From: Iamia sp038233075
GTDB lineage: Bacteria; Actinomycetota; Acidimicrobiia; Acidimicrobiales; Iamiaceae
Length of the DNA stretch: 11,356 nt
Assembly: GCA_038233075.1 (NCBI GenBank)
Contig: JBBSMQ010000057.1
Coordinates: forward strand, 1 to 11,356
Direction: 5' to 3'
Shown piece by piece: positions 1 to 5,881 of this stretch. A model generated the notes under the pieces. It had not been told where the DNA came from, made no database searches, and saw only the letters and a list, made by a program, of their open reading frames with translations. The stretch's first letter is position 1, and each line of letters begins with the position of its first letter. Both the position numbers and the translations under genes were made by a program.

Positions 1-1541
1 CCCACTCGCAAGCTGACCATGTTCCAGACCCTGGTGAGCATGGGCTACAAGGAGATCGAGGTCGGGTTCCCTCCGCCAGCGAGCCCGATTTCGCATTCGT
101 GCGCCAGCTCGTCGAGGAGGATCTGATCCCCGACGACGTCCACATCCAGGTCCTCACCCAGTGCCGGGACGACCTGATCGCCCGGACCTACGAGGCCATC
201 GCCGGGGCACCGAGGGCCATCGTCCACTTCTACAACTCGACCTCCACCCTCCAGCGCAAGGTGGTGTTCGGCCTGGACAGGGCCGGCATCACCGAGATCG
301 CGGTCAACGCGGCGAAGCTGTGCCGCAAGCTGGAGCAGACGGTCCCGGAGACCGCGGTCCGGTACGAGTACTCCCCCGAGAGCTTCACCGGCACCGAGCT
401 CGACTACGCGGTGGAAATCTGCGACGCGGTGGCCGAGGTCATCGAGCCCACGCCCGACAAGCCCCTGATCATGAACCTGCCGGCCACGGTGGAGATGTTC
501 AGCCCCAACCTGTACGCCGATGCCATCGAGTGGTTCCTGCGGACGGTGCGCAACCGCGACGCCGTGGTCCTGTCGCTGCACCCCCACAACGACCGGGGCT
601 GCGCCGTCGCTGCGGCCGAGCTCGGCGTCCTGGCCGGGGCCGACCGCGTCGAGGGCTGCCTGTTCGGCAACGGCGAGCGCACGGGCAACGTCGACCTGGT
701 GACCCTCGCGCTGAACCTGTTCAGCCAGGGCGTCGACCCGGAGGTCGACCTCTCCGACATCGACGCGGTCCGCCGGGTGGCGGAGTACTGCAACCGCCTG
801 CCGGTCCACGAGCGCCATCCGTACGCCGGCGACCTCGTCTACACCGCCTTCTCCGGCTCGCACCAGGACGCCATCAAGAAGGGCTTCGCCGCCCTCCACG
901 GGGAGGCCGAGGCCGCCGGCCGCGGGCGCGACTACGAGCGGTGGGAGGTGCCGTACCTGCCCATCGACCCCGCCCACGTGGGCCGCACCTACGAGGCCGT
1001 GATCCGGGTCAACAGCCAGTCCGGCAAGGGCGGCGTCGCCTACATCATGGAGGTGGAGCACGGCTTCTCCCTGCCCCGCCGCCTCCAGATCGAGTTCTCC
1101 AAGACCATCCAGCACATCGTGGAGGACACCGGCACCGAGATCGGGCCCGGCGCCATGTGGGATGCCTTCACCCGCACCTACCTGCCCGAGCACGCCCCGC
1201 TCCAGCTGCGCTCCAGCGAACTGACATCATCGACCGACGGCTCCAGCACCATCACCGCCCAGCTGGTGGCGGACGGGGAGGCGACCACCATCACCGGGTC
1301 AGGCAACGGTCCGGTGGCCGCCTTCGTCGACGGCCTCGAGAGCGCGCTGGGGTTGGAGGTCGAGGTGGTGGACTACCACGAGCACTCGCTCGGCGCTGGC
1401 GCTGACGCCACCGCCGTTGCGTACGTCGAGACCAAGGACGGCGAGGGCACGGTTCGCTGGGGCGTGGGCACGGACCCCAACATCATCACCGCCTCGCTCA
1501 AGGCGGTCCTGGGCGCAGCCGGTCGATCTGGTCAGGACTGA
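1..1541 (+). CDS. leuA: 2-isopropylmalate synthase, 5' partial, with apparent -1 frameshift near base 70
   Basis: First committed step of leucine synthesis: condenses acetyl-CoA with 2-ketoisovalerate to 2-isopropylmalate, in the cytoplasm. The first 70 bases read RKLTMFQTLVSMGYKEIEVG in frame 1; from about base 72 the protein continues in frame 3 as SASEPDFAFVRQLVEED, so the conserved GFPSAS motif is split by one missing base. The nearest GTG of the downstream frame is at 99, but it lies inside the catalytic domain and is not a true start. Visible signatures include HFYNSTS, the metal-binding HPHNDRG (579-599), GCLFGNGERTGN, LPVHERHPY, FSGSHQDAI and RVNSQSGKGG. The end, after about 1200, is the leucine-sensing regulatory domain (GSGNGPVAAFVDGLE, DYHEHSLGAGADA). 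The order and motifs match actinobacterial LeuA closely. The true start lies before the window. It is likely functional if the missing base is a sequence error. Confidence 0.95.
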   Translation, partial: HSQADHVPDPGEHGLQGDRGRVPSASEPDFAFVRQLVEEDLIPDDVHIQVLTQCRDDLIARTYEAIAGAPRAIVHFYNSTSTLQRKVVFGLDRAGITEIAVNAAKLCRKLEQTVPETAVRYEYSPESFTGTELDYAVEICDAVAEVIEPTPDKPLIMNLPATVEMFSPNLYADAIEWFLRTVRNRDAVVLSLHPHNDRGCAVAAAELGVLAGADRVEGCLFGNGERTGNVDLVTLALNLFSQGVDPEVDLSDIDAVRRVAEYCNRLPVHERHPYAGDLVYTAFSGSHQDAIKKGFAALHGEAEAAGRGRDYERWEVPYLPIDPAHVGRTYEAVIRVNSQSGKGGVAYIMEVEHGFSLPRRLQIEFSKTIQHIVEDTGTEIGPGAMWDAFTRTYLPEHAPLQLRSSELTSSTDGSSTITAQLVADGEATTITGSGNGPVAAFVDGLESALGLEVEVVDYHEHSLGAGADATAVAYVETKDGEGTVRWGVGTDPNIITASLKAVLGAAGRSGQD

Positions 1542-1549
1542 GAGGCCGA

Positions 1550-1566
1550 GCGGGGTCCGGCCCCGC
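1550..1566 (+). terminator. GC hairpin just after leuA
   Basis: A perfect stem GCGGGG / CCCCGC with loop TCCGG begins 8 bases after the leuA stop. No T tract follows, so it may be a weak or Rho-assisted terminator. In such GC-rich DNA a chance hairpin is also possible. Confidence 0.35.
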
Positions 1567-1726
1567 CCGTTCGCCCCGGCCCCGATCAGTCGTCGGGGCG
1601 GCGGAGGGGATCCCGCTCGTCCACCCCGCGGTGCCTCCTGCGTCGGGACCACGGGCACCGGCGCCCGGATCCGCTTCCCGAGGGAGCACGAACCCTCTCG
1701 TCCATGGACTCCGCCGCTCCTCGCCG

Positions 1727-1757
1727 CGACTCGTGGTCGGGTCACCACCGGGAGTCG
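1727..1757 (-). terminator. Hairpin downstream of the fatty-acid hydroxylase gene
   Basis: Outer arms CGACTC / GAGTCG and inner arms GTGGT / ACCAC form a stem with a three-base bulge and a six-base loop. It lies 14 bases past the hydroxylase stop, in the convergent gap shared with leuA, so it could act for either strand. No run of T follows on the minus strand. Confidence 0.45.
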
Positions 1758-1771
1758 TATTGCCCCTCTGT

Positions 1772-2404
1772 CTAGTCGGCGGGCGCGAGCGAGGCGAAGG
1801 CCCGCGCCCGGTCCAGCTTCAGCACGCGCTCGTCGGGCGACGCTGCGCCGACCAGGACGTAGTCGTGGGCGTAGGCCGGCAGCACCTCGCCGCGATCGTC
1901 GACCAGCCAGGGCAGGGCCAAGCGGCGGGGCACCCGCACCTGGTCGGGCCGTTCGAATGTGCCGAAGACGTAGTCCCAGAACGGGAACGACACGCCGTGG
2001 TTGGCCATGGGCGCGCCGAAGTGGTGGTGGAAGTGGTGGCGTCGCACCAGCCGCTGGTAGCGGGTGCGTGGCGCCCGCAGGTGGGACATGGCGTGCTGGT
2101 ACTCGTAGAAGAAGTACCCGAAGGCCCAGCCCACGGCCAGGGCCGCACCGGCCGCCGGGCCGTCCAGCGCCCATCCCAGCGGCGCCCACAGGACCGCACC
2201 CACGAGGAGCATGCCGGTCCAGCTCAGGAGGTGGTTGACGTCGAACGACCAGCCCGAGGTCACGTGGTGCTCGAGGTGCTCGCGGCTCATGATCCCCTTG
2301 CCGTGGAGGAGGTGCATGGCGAAGCGGTGGAGGAGGTACTCGGCCAGGGTCCAGAGGGCCCAGCCCACCGGGAAGGCGACGAGGAGGGTGAGGGCAGTGG
2401 TCAT
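1772..2404 (-). CDS. Fatty acid hydroxylase / sterol desaturase superfamily membrane protein
   Basis: 210 residues. The family uses a di-iron centre held by histidine clusters to hydroxylate or desaturate lipids at the membrane. The clusters are all visible: H26RFAMH31, H43LEHH47, H104AMSH108 and H123HFHHH128, followed by N135H136. Hydrophobic stretches at about residues 4-24, 59-80 and 84-101 fit membrane segments flanking the metal site. The spacing resembles the fatty-acid 2-hydroxylase / carotenoid-hydroxylase-like branch; the substrate cannot be read from the sequence. The ATG lies 24 bases after the stop of the TetR gene on the same strand, with a weak AGGA about 8 bases upstream, so the two genes are probably co-transcribed and the TetR protein is the likely regulator. 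Confidence 0.88.
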   Translation of the reverse strand: MTTALTLLVAFPVGWALWTLAEYLLHRFAMHLLHGKGIMSREHLEHHVTSGWSFDVNHLLSWTGMLLVGAVLWAPLGWALDGPAAGAALAVGWAFGYFFYEYQHAMSHLRAPRTRYQRLVRRHHFHHHFGAPMANHGVSFPFWDYVFGTFERPDQVRVPRRLALPWLVDDRGEVLPAYAHDYVLVGAASPDERVLKLDRARAFASLAPAD

Positions 2405-2428
2405 GGTGGCGTCCTGGGGAGGGGTCGC

Positions 2429-3205
2429 TCAGCGCGACGCAGTCGGGAGGGTCAGGCCTTGCGCCTCGGCACGGGCGGTGTCGAGGTGGCCGCGATCGGC
2501 CCCCCAGCCGACGAGCAGGGCATCGGTGAGCTGGGCGCCCAGGCGGGCGCCGGTGGTGGGCAGGCCGGTGGTGAGCTCGTCAGCCATGAGCGCGCCGTTC
2601 ATGGCCACCAGCCAGGCCAACGTGCGCAGCAGCGCACCGTCGAGGGGTTGGTCGAGGGGATCGGGCTCGGGGTGCTGGTGGGCGAGGGCGCCGACCGCGA
2701 CCGCGTCAGCGAGCAGGCGACGGGGGACCTCCAGGACGGCCATGGCCGCGGGGACCACGGTCGCGGCGTCGCCGGTGTCCTCGGCGTCGGGGGTGACCAG
2801 CAGCCGCTGCTGGAGCCGGAACTCCCGGGTGTGGTGCTCCGGCGCGGAGAGGAAGAGACGGGAGAAGCCCACGAGCCGAGCCAGGGCCGCCACCGCCGCG
2901 TCGAGCCCGTCGCGGCCCAGCGCCGCCTCCCACCGGGCCACCTGATCCTCGGCCACCCGGCCCAGCACGGCCAGCGCCTCCTGCTGGAGGGATGCCAGCA
3001 GGGCCGAGCGCGACGGGAAGTAGGTGTACAGCGAGGCCGGGGCGTAGTCGGCTGCGTCGGCCAGCGCGGCCATGGTCAGGCCGTCCAGTCCTCGCTCGTC
3101 GACCAGCTCGGCCGCCAGGGCCAGCAGGGCGTCGCGCCGGGCGGTCCGCTTCCGGGTGCGACGGTCCGTTGTTTCCACCGACGTAGAGACGTTTTCCGAA
3201 GGCAC
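2429..3205 (-). CDS. TetR/AcrR family transcriptional regulator
   Basis: A DNA-binding dimeric repressor type: an N-terminal helix-turn-helix domain and a larger ligand-binding domain. The HTH reads LTMAALADAADYAPASLYTY, with recognition helix about APASLYTYF and the usual FPSRSALL after it; the C-terminal part is helical and variable, as in the family. The open frame runs up to 3307, but a promoter and palindrome lie within that extension. I chose the GTG at 3205 because it sits 7 bases past the -10 box and may be a leaderless start (258 residues). The GTG at 3178 (249 residues) is the alternative; it has no clear ribosome-binding site. The lipid hydroxylase gene follows by 24 bases, making it the likely target along with tetR itself. 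The ligand is unknown. Confidence 0.88.
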   Translation of the reverse strand: MPSENVSTSVETTDRRTRKRTARRDALLALAAELVDERGLDGLTMAALADAADYAPASLYTYFPSRSALLASLQQEALAVLGRVAEDQVARWEAALGRDGLDAAVAALARLVGFSRLFLSAPEHHTREFRLQQRLLVTPDAEDTGDAATVVPAAMAVLEVPRRLLADAVAVGALAHQHPEPDPLDQPLDGALLRTLAWLVAMNGALMADELTTGLPTTGARLGAQLTDALLVGWGADRGHLDTARAEAQGLTLPTASR

Positions 3206-3217
3206 GTCGGAAAACGT
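3189..3217. promoter_or_regulatory. Inverted-repeat operator of the tetR gene
   Basis: Perfect 11-base arms ACGTTTTCCGA and TCGGAAAACGT are separated by 7 bases. The right arm covers most of the -10 box (3213-3218) and the repeat extends past the predicted transcription start. This is the typical position of an autoregulatory TetR site, so binding should block both tetR and the hydroxylase gene. Binding is inferred, not shown. Confidence 0.75.
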
Positions 3218-3241
3218 AGATGAGTCGGTTCCTTCGGTCAA
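3213..3241 (-). promoter_or_regulatory. Sigma70-type promoter for tetR and the hydroxylase gene
   Basis: On the minus strand TTGACC (-35, 3241-3236) is followed after exactly 17 bases by TACGTT (-10, 3218-3213). The predicted start of transcription, near 3205, coincides with a GTG codon. The -35 box overlaps the stop codon of the upstream short gene, which suggests that gene is transcribed separately. Confidence 0.65.
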
Positions 3242-3558
3242 CCCCCGGCGGACTGGAGGGGCACGACGCTGAGGTGCGGCCGCCAGCAGACCACGGCCTC
3301 CTGCCACTCCATGAGGTTCGCCAGCGTGACCTCGTCAACTGCGCCCTCGATGGTCACCGGCGCGCCCACGGCCATGGCGGGGACCAGGACCGCCAGCAGC
3401 CAGGGCCGAGCCGTGGGCACGAAGGACACCGGGTCAGGGTGGGTGACGTCGATGTGGACCTCGGCCTGACGCCCGTCTGCGGCGTCGATCGACCCCTGCC
3501 AGCGGATGCCCTCGAGTCCGACCTCGGGCCGGTCGAACCGGATCACCGATCGAGACAC
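3238..3558 (-). CDS. Short hypothetical protein, possibly the N-terminal remnant of a longer protein
   Basis: About 106 residues, ending in TGA at 3238. I picked the GTG at 3558 because AGGAGG (3570-3565) lies 6 bases before it; the ATG at 3564 directly abuts AGGAGG and is too close. The region around PWLLAVLVPAMAVGAPVTIEG and MEWQEAVVCWRP resembles, from memory, the N-terminal part of longer (~350-residue) proteins that continue into an ATP-binding, QueC-like domain. No such continuation exists here; the stop is followed directly by the tetR promoter. It could be a broken gene or a naturally short homologue. The function is unknown. The 249 bases between it and the upstream PPOX-family gene hold no gene I can support. 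Confidence 0.55.
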   Translation of the reverse strand: MSRSVIRFDRPEVGLEGIRWQGSIDAADGRQAEVHIDVTHPDPVSFVPTARPWLLAVLVPAMAVGAPVTIEGAVDEVTLANLMEWQEAVVCWRPHLSVVPLQSAGG

Positions 3559-3807
3559 GGACATCCTCCTCTTCTGACCACCGAGCGCCACACGAGAAGT
3601 GGGCATCTGGCCGAGGGGCGACCCGCCCGACGCCTGGCTTCGCGACGCGAACGGCGCGGCCTCTCCTGGGCCGAACCGGCCAGGGCCCAAGGGACAGAGC
3701 CCAGAGGCGCGGGGTCCGGTGGGGAGCGGCGTCTGACCGATGCGGTCGACTCGCACTCCGAGGCGAGCAACCGGCCTGGGGACCGTTGCCGCGCTCGTCG
3801 GGCCGGG

Positions 3808-4224
3808 TCAGGCCGCCCCGTAGGCCCGCTCGGGGTGGATCCGCAGCACCAGTCGGCCGTCGGAGACCATGGCCGCCCGGTACTCGTCCCAGTCGTCGTG
3901 CTCGCCCTGGAGCGAGCGGAACAGCTCGACCAGCTCGTCCACGGTGGCGTCGTCGGGGGCCGCAGCCACCGGGGTCACCTCGGCCTGCCCCTCGACCACG
4001 GCGTAGGACCAGAAGTCCTCTGCGGTCACGTAGAGCGACACCCGGGGGTCGCGGCGGGCGTTGGCCGTCTTGGCCCGGGTGTCGGTGACCGAGATGCGGA
4101 TCACACCGTCATCGCCCAGGGCGTACGCGATGTTCGACAGCTGGGGCCAGCCGTCTGACTTCAGGGTGACGACCACCCCCTTGTGCCCGTCGCGGATGTA
4201 GTCGAGGCCGGTAGAGAGGTCCAT
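3808..4224 (-). CDS. PPOX-class F420-type split-barrel protein (Rv1155-like)
   Basis: 138 residues of the pyridoxamine-phosphate-oxidase-like split-barrel fold. In actinobacteria this branch binds coenzyme F420, usually as a dimer, and reduces or handles varied substrates. Segments WPQLSNIAYAL, TRAKTANARRDPR, FWSYAVVEGQAEVTP, AAAPDDATVDELVELF and GEHDDWDEYRAAMV follow the same order as Mycobacterium tuberculosis Rv1155 as I recall it, and the length is close (147 in Rv1155). The ATG at 4224 has GAGG five bases upstream. It is transcribed away from the luciferase-like F420 gene with only 90 bases between the starts, so the two may share a control region. The physiological substrate is not readable. 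Confidence 0.9.
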   Translation of the reverse strand: MDLSTGLDYIRDGHKGVVVTLKSDGWPQLSNIAYALGDDGVIRISVTDTRAKTANARRDPRVSLYVTAEDFWSYAVVEGQAEVTPVAAAPDDATVDELVELFRSLQGEHDDWDEYRAAMVSDGRLVLRIHPERAYGAA

Positions 4225-4314
4225 GTCGACCTCAACCGTCGATCGCCCGCTCCCCTTCCCGCCCGCGAGCCGACCCAGGGGCGCGAGGCCCGACCGCCGG
4301 TAGGTTCGGAGGCC

Positions 4315-5205
4315 ATGGACATCGGTCGCTACGGCATCTGGACCTTCCAGCTCGACCTCGTGCCCTCGGCCCGATCGGTCGAGCACGTGGACGAGCTCGA
4401 CGAGCTCGGGTTCGGGGCGGTGTGGGTGCCCGAGGCGGTGGGCCGGGAGGCGTTCACCAACGCCGCCCTCCTCCTTCGTGGCGGCACCGACATCACCGTG
4501 GCCACCGGCATCGCCTCCATCTGGGCCCGCGACGCCATGGCCGCCGCCGCCGCCCACAAGACCGTGTCCGAGGCCTATCCGGGTCGGTTCCTCCTCGGCC
4601 TCGGGGTCAGCCACGGCCCGATGGTCGAGGGCCTTCGCGGCCACGACTACACCAAGCCCTTCTCGGCCATGCAGGAGTACCTCGACGGGATGGACCGGGG
4701 GCTCTTCATGGCCGCTGAGCCGACCGTCGAGACCCAGCGGGTGCTGGCCGCCCTCGGACCGAAGATGCTGGGCCTGGCCAAGGAGAAGGCTGCCGGGGCG
4801 CATCCCTACTTCGTCCCGCCCGAGCACACCGCCATCGCCCGGGATGCCCTGGGCGATGGCCCGCTGCTCGCGGTCGAACAGGCCGTCGTCTTCGACACCG
4901 ATCCATCGAGTGCCCGGGAGAAGGCCCGGTCCCACACGTCGATCTACACCGAGCTGCCCAACTACGCCAACAACCTGAAACGCCTCGATCCCACCTTGGC
5001 CGACGACGACTTCGCCAGCGGAGGCAGCGATCGCCTGGTCGACGCGGTGGTGGCCTGGGGCGACATGGACACGGTCCTCGCGCGCGTCCAGGCCCACCAC
5101 GACGCCGGCGCCGACCACGTCTGCATCCAGGTCATCGACGGCGGCACCGACGTGCCCGACCAGGCGTGGCGCGACCTGTCCGCCGCTCTCGGTCTGGCCG
5201 GCTGA
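4315..5205 (+). CDS. LLM-class (luciferase-like) F420-dependent oxidoreductase
   Basis: 296 residues with a TIM-barrel, bacterial-luciferase-like fold; such proteins use F420 (sometimes FMN) for hydride transfer. Diagnostic parts are GRYGIWTFQLD at the N-terminus, LGFGAVWVPEA, VATGIASIWARD, YPGRFLLGLGVSHG, the glycine-rich LAALGPKMLGLAKEKAAGAHP and the C-terminal GADHVCIQVI. It fits the actinobacterial subgroup often labelled 'probable F420-dependent oxidoreductase'. The reading frame is open further upstream, but the ATG at 4315 starts the conserved domain. GGAGG lies only 2 bases before it and a TAGGTT -10-like box lies 8 bases before it, so a leaderless transcript is possible. A small zinc-ribbon gene begins 7 bases after the stop. 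Confidence 0.9.
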   Translation: MDIGRYGIWTFQLDLVPSARSVEHVDELDELGFGAVWVPEAVGREAFTNAALLLRGGTDITVATGIASIWARDAMAAAAAHKTVSEAYPGRFLLGLGVSHGPMVEGLRGHDYTKPFSAMQEYLDGMDRGLFMAAEPTVETQRVLAALGPKMLGLAKEKAAGAHPYFVPPEHTAIARDALGDGPLLAVEQAVVFDTDPSSAREKARSHTSIYTELPNYANNLKRLDPTLADDDFASGGSDRLVDAVVAWGDMDTVLARVQAHHDAGADHVCIQVIDGGTDVPDQAWRDLSAALGLAG

Positions 5206-5212
5206 CCCTCCG

Positions 5213-5377
5213 ATGACCGACGGCGGCTGGGACGACCCTGACCCCGACGAGGCCCGGGCCCCGATCTGTCCGGCCTGTGGGGTGACGGCGCTTCCCGGCG
5301 AGCTGGCCAACGTCCTCGACACGCCGTTCGTCTGCGACAACGCTGACTGCGACTCCTACGGCGAGGTCGTGGGCTGA
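5213..5377 (+). CDS. Small zinc-ribbon-like protein (54 residues)
   Basis: ATG at 5213 to TGA at 5375-5377. Four cysteines form two pairs, C19PAC22 and C41DNADC46, a spacing that suits one structural zinc site. The rest is acidic (DDPDPDEAR near the start). It begins 7 bases after the oxidoreductase stop, with no clear ribosome-binding site of its own, so translation may be coupled to the upstream gene. The YjbQ-family gene starts 22 bases downstream. The function is unknown; small zinc ribbons can bind nucleic acid or a protein partner. Codon use is GC-rich at third positions and the tight spacing supports a real gene. Confidence 0.7.
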   Translation: MTDGGWDDPDPDEARAPICPACGVTALPGELANVLDTPFVCDNADCDSYGEVVG

Positions 5378-5399
5378 GGCCGGTCGAGAGGAGCACGCC

Positions 5400-5801
5400 G
5401 TGGAGACGATCGAGATCGAGGTGCGGACCGGGGACCGGGTGGTCACCGACCTCACCGGCGAGGTCGAGCGGTTCTGCGACGGGCGGGGGGACGGGTTGGC
5501 CCACGTGTTCGCCCCGCACGCCACCGCCGGGCCGGCCCTGATCGAGACGGGTGCCGGGAGCGACGACGACCTGGTCGCGGCCCTGGGCGACCTCCTCCCC
5601 CGCGACGACCGCTGGGTCCACCGCCACGGGTCACCCGGCCACGGCGCCGACCACGTCCTGCCCGCGCTCATCAGCCCGTCGCTGAGCCTGCCCGTGATCG
5701 GAGGCCGGCCCGCCCTGGGCACCTGGCAGAGCGTCGTGCTGGTCGATCCCAACCGCGACAACCCCGACCGCACCGTGCGCCTCAGCTTCCTCCCCGCCTG
5801 A
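5400..5801 (+). CDS. YjbQ/UPF0047 family protein
   Basis: 133 residues of the YjbQ (secondary thiamine-phosphate synthase-like) family. The E. coli homologue is reported to have weak thiamine phosphate synthase activity; the main role is unsettled. Family marks are FAPHATAGPALIET (His40, Glu49), HGADHVLPALISPSLSLPV (His81, His85), then GRPALGTWQSVVLVDPN. The length matches the family. The GTG start at 5400 has AGGAG six bases upstream. It is the last gene of the oxidoreductase, zinc-ribbon, YjbQ run and converges on icmF with an 80-base gap in which I see no strong terminator hairpin. Confidence 0.92.
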   Translation: METIEIEVRTGDRVVTDLTGEVERFCDGRGDGLAHVFAPHATAGPALIETGAGSDDDLVAALGDLLPRDDRWVHRHGSPGHGADHVLPALISPSLSLPVIGGRPALGTWQSVVLVDPNRDNPDRTVRLSFLPA

Positions 5802-5881
5802 CGCCCCTCAGCGCGGGTGACCAGTCCGGACACATCCACTTCTCGATGCTCCTGGGCGCAGCGACCGAGTGACGATGAGAA

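Noticed and set aside
45..1193. 382-residue open frame on the minus strand
   Set aside because: Antisense to leuA, with repetitive V/G/D/H/L composition and no domain.
1631..3223. 530-residue open frame on the plus strand
   Set aside because: Antisense to the hydroxylase and tetR genes, which have clear family motifs; composition is that of a mirror frame.
3206..3307. Longer tetR start at GTG 3307
   Set aside because: It would include the promoter and operator in the coding region and overlap the upstream gene by about 70 bases; the extra residues are not TetR-like.
3808..5340. 510-residue minus-strand frame ending in the PPOX protein
   Set aside because: Only the last 138 residues match the family; the rest is antisense to the luciferase-like gene.
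5802..5881. Terminator in the yjbQ-icmF convergent gap
   Set aside because: Only the 8-bp palindrome GTCCGGAC is evident; no stem of useful length and no T tract.
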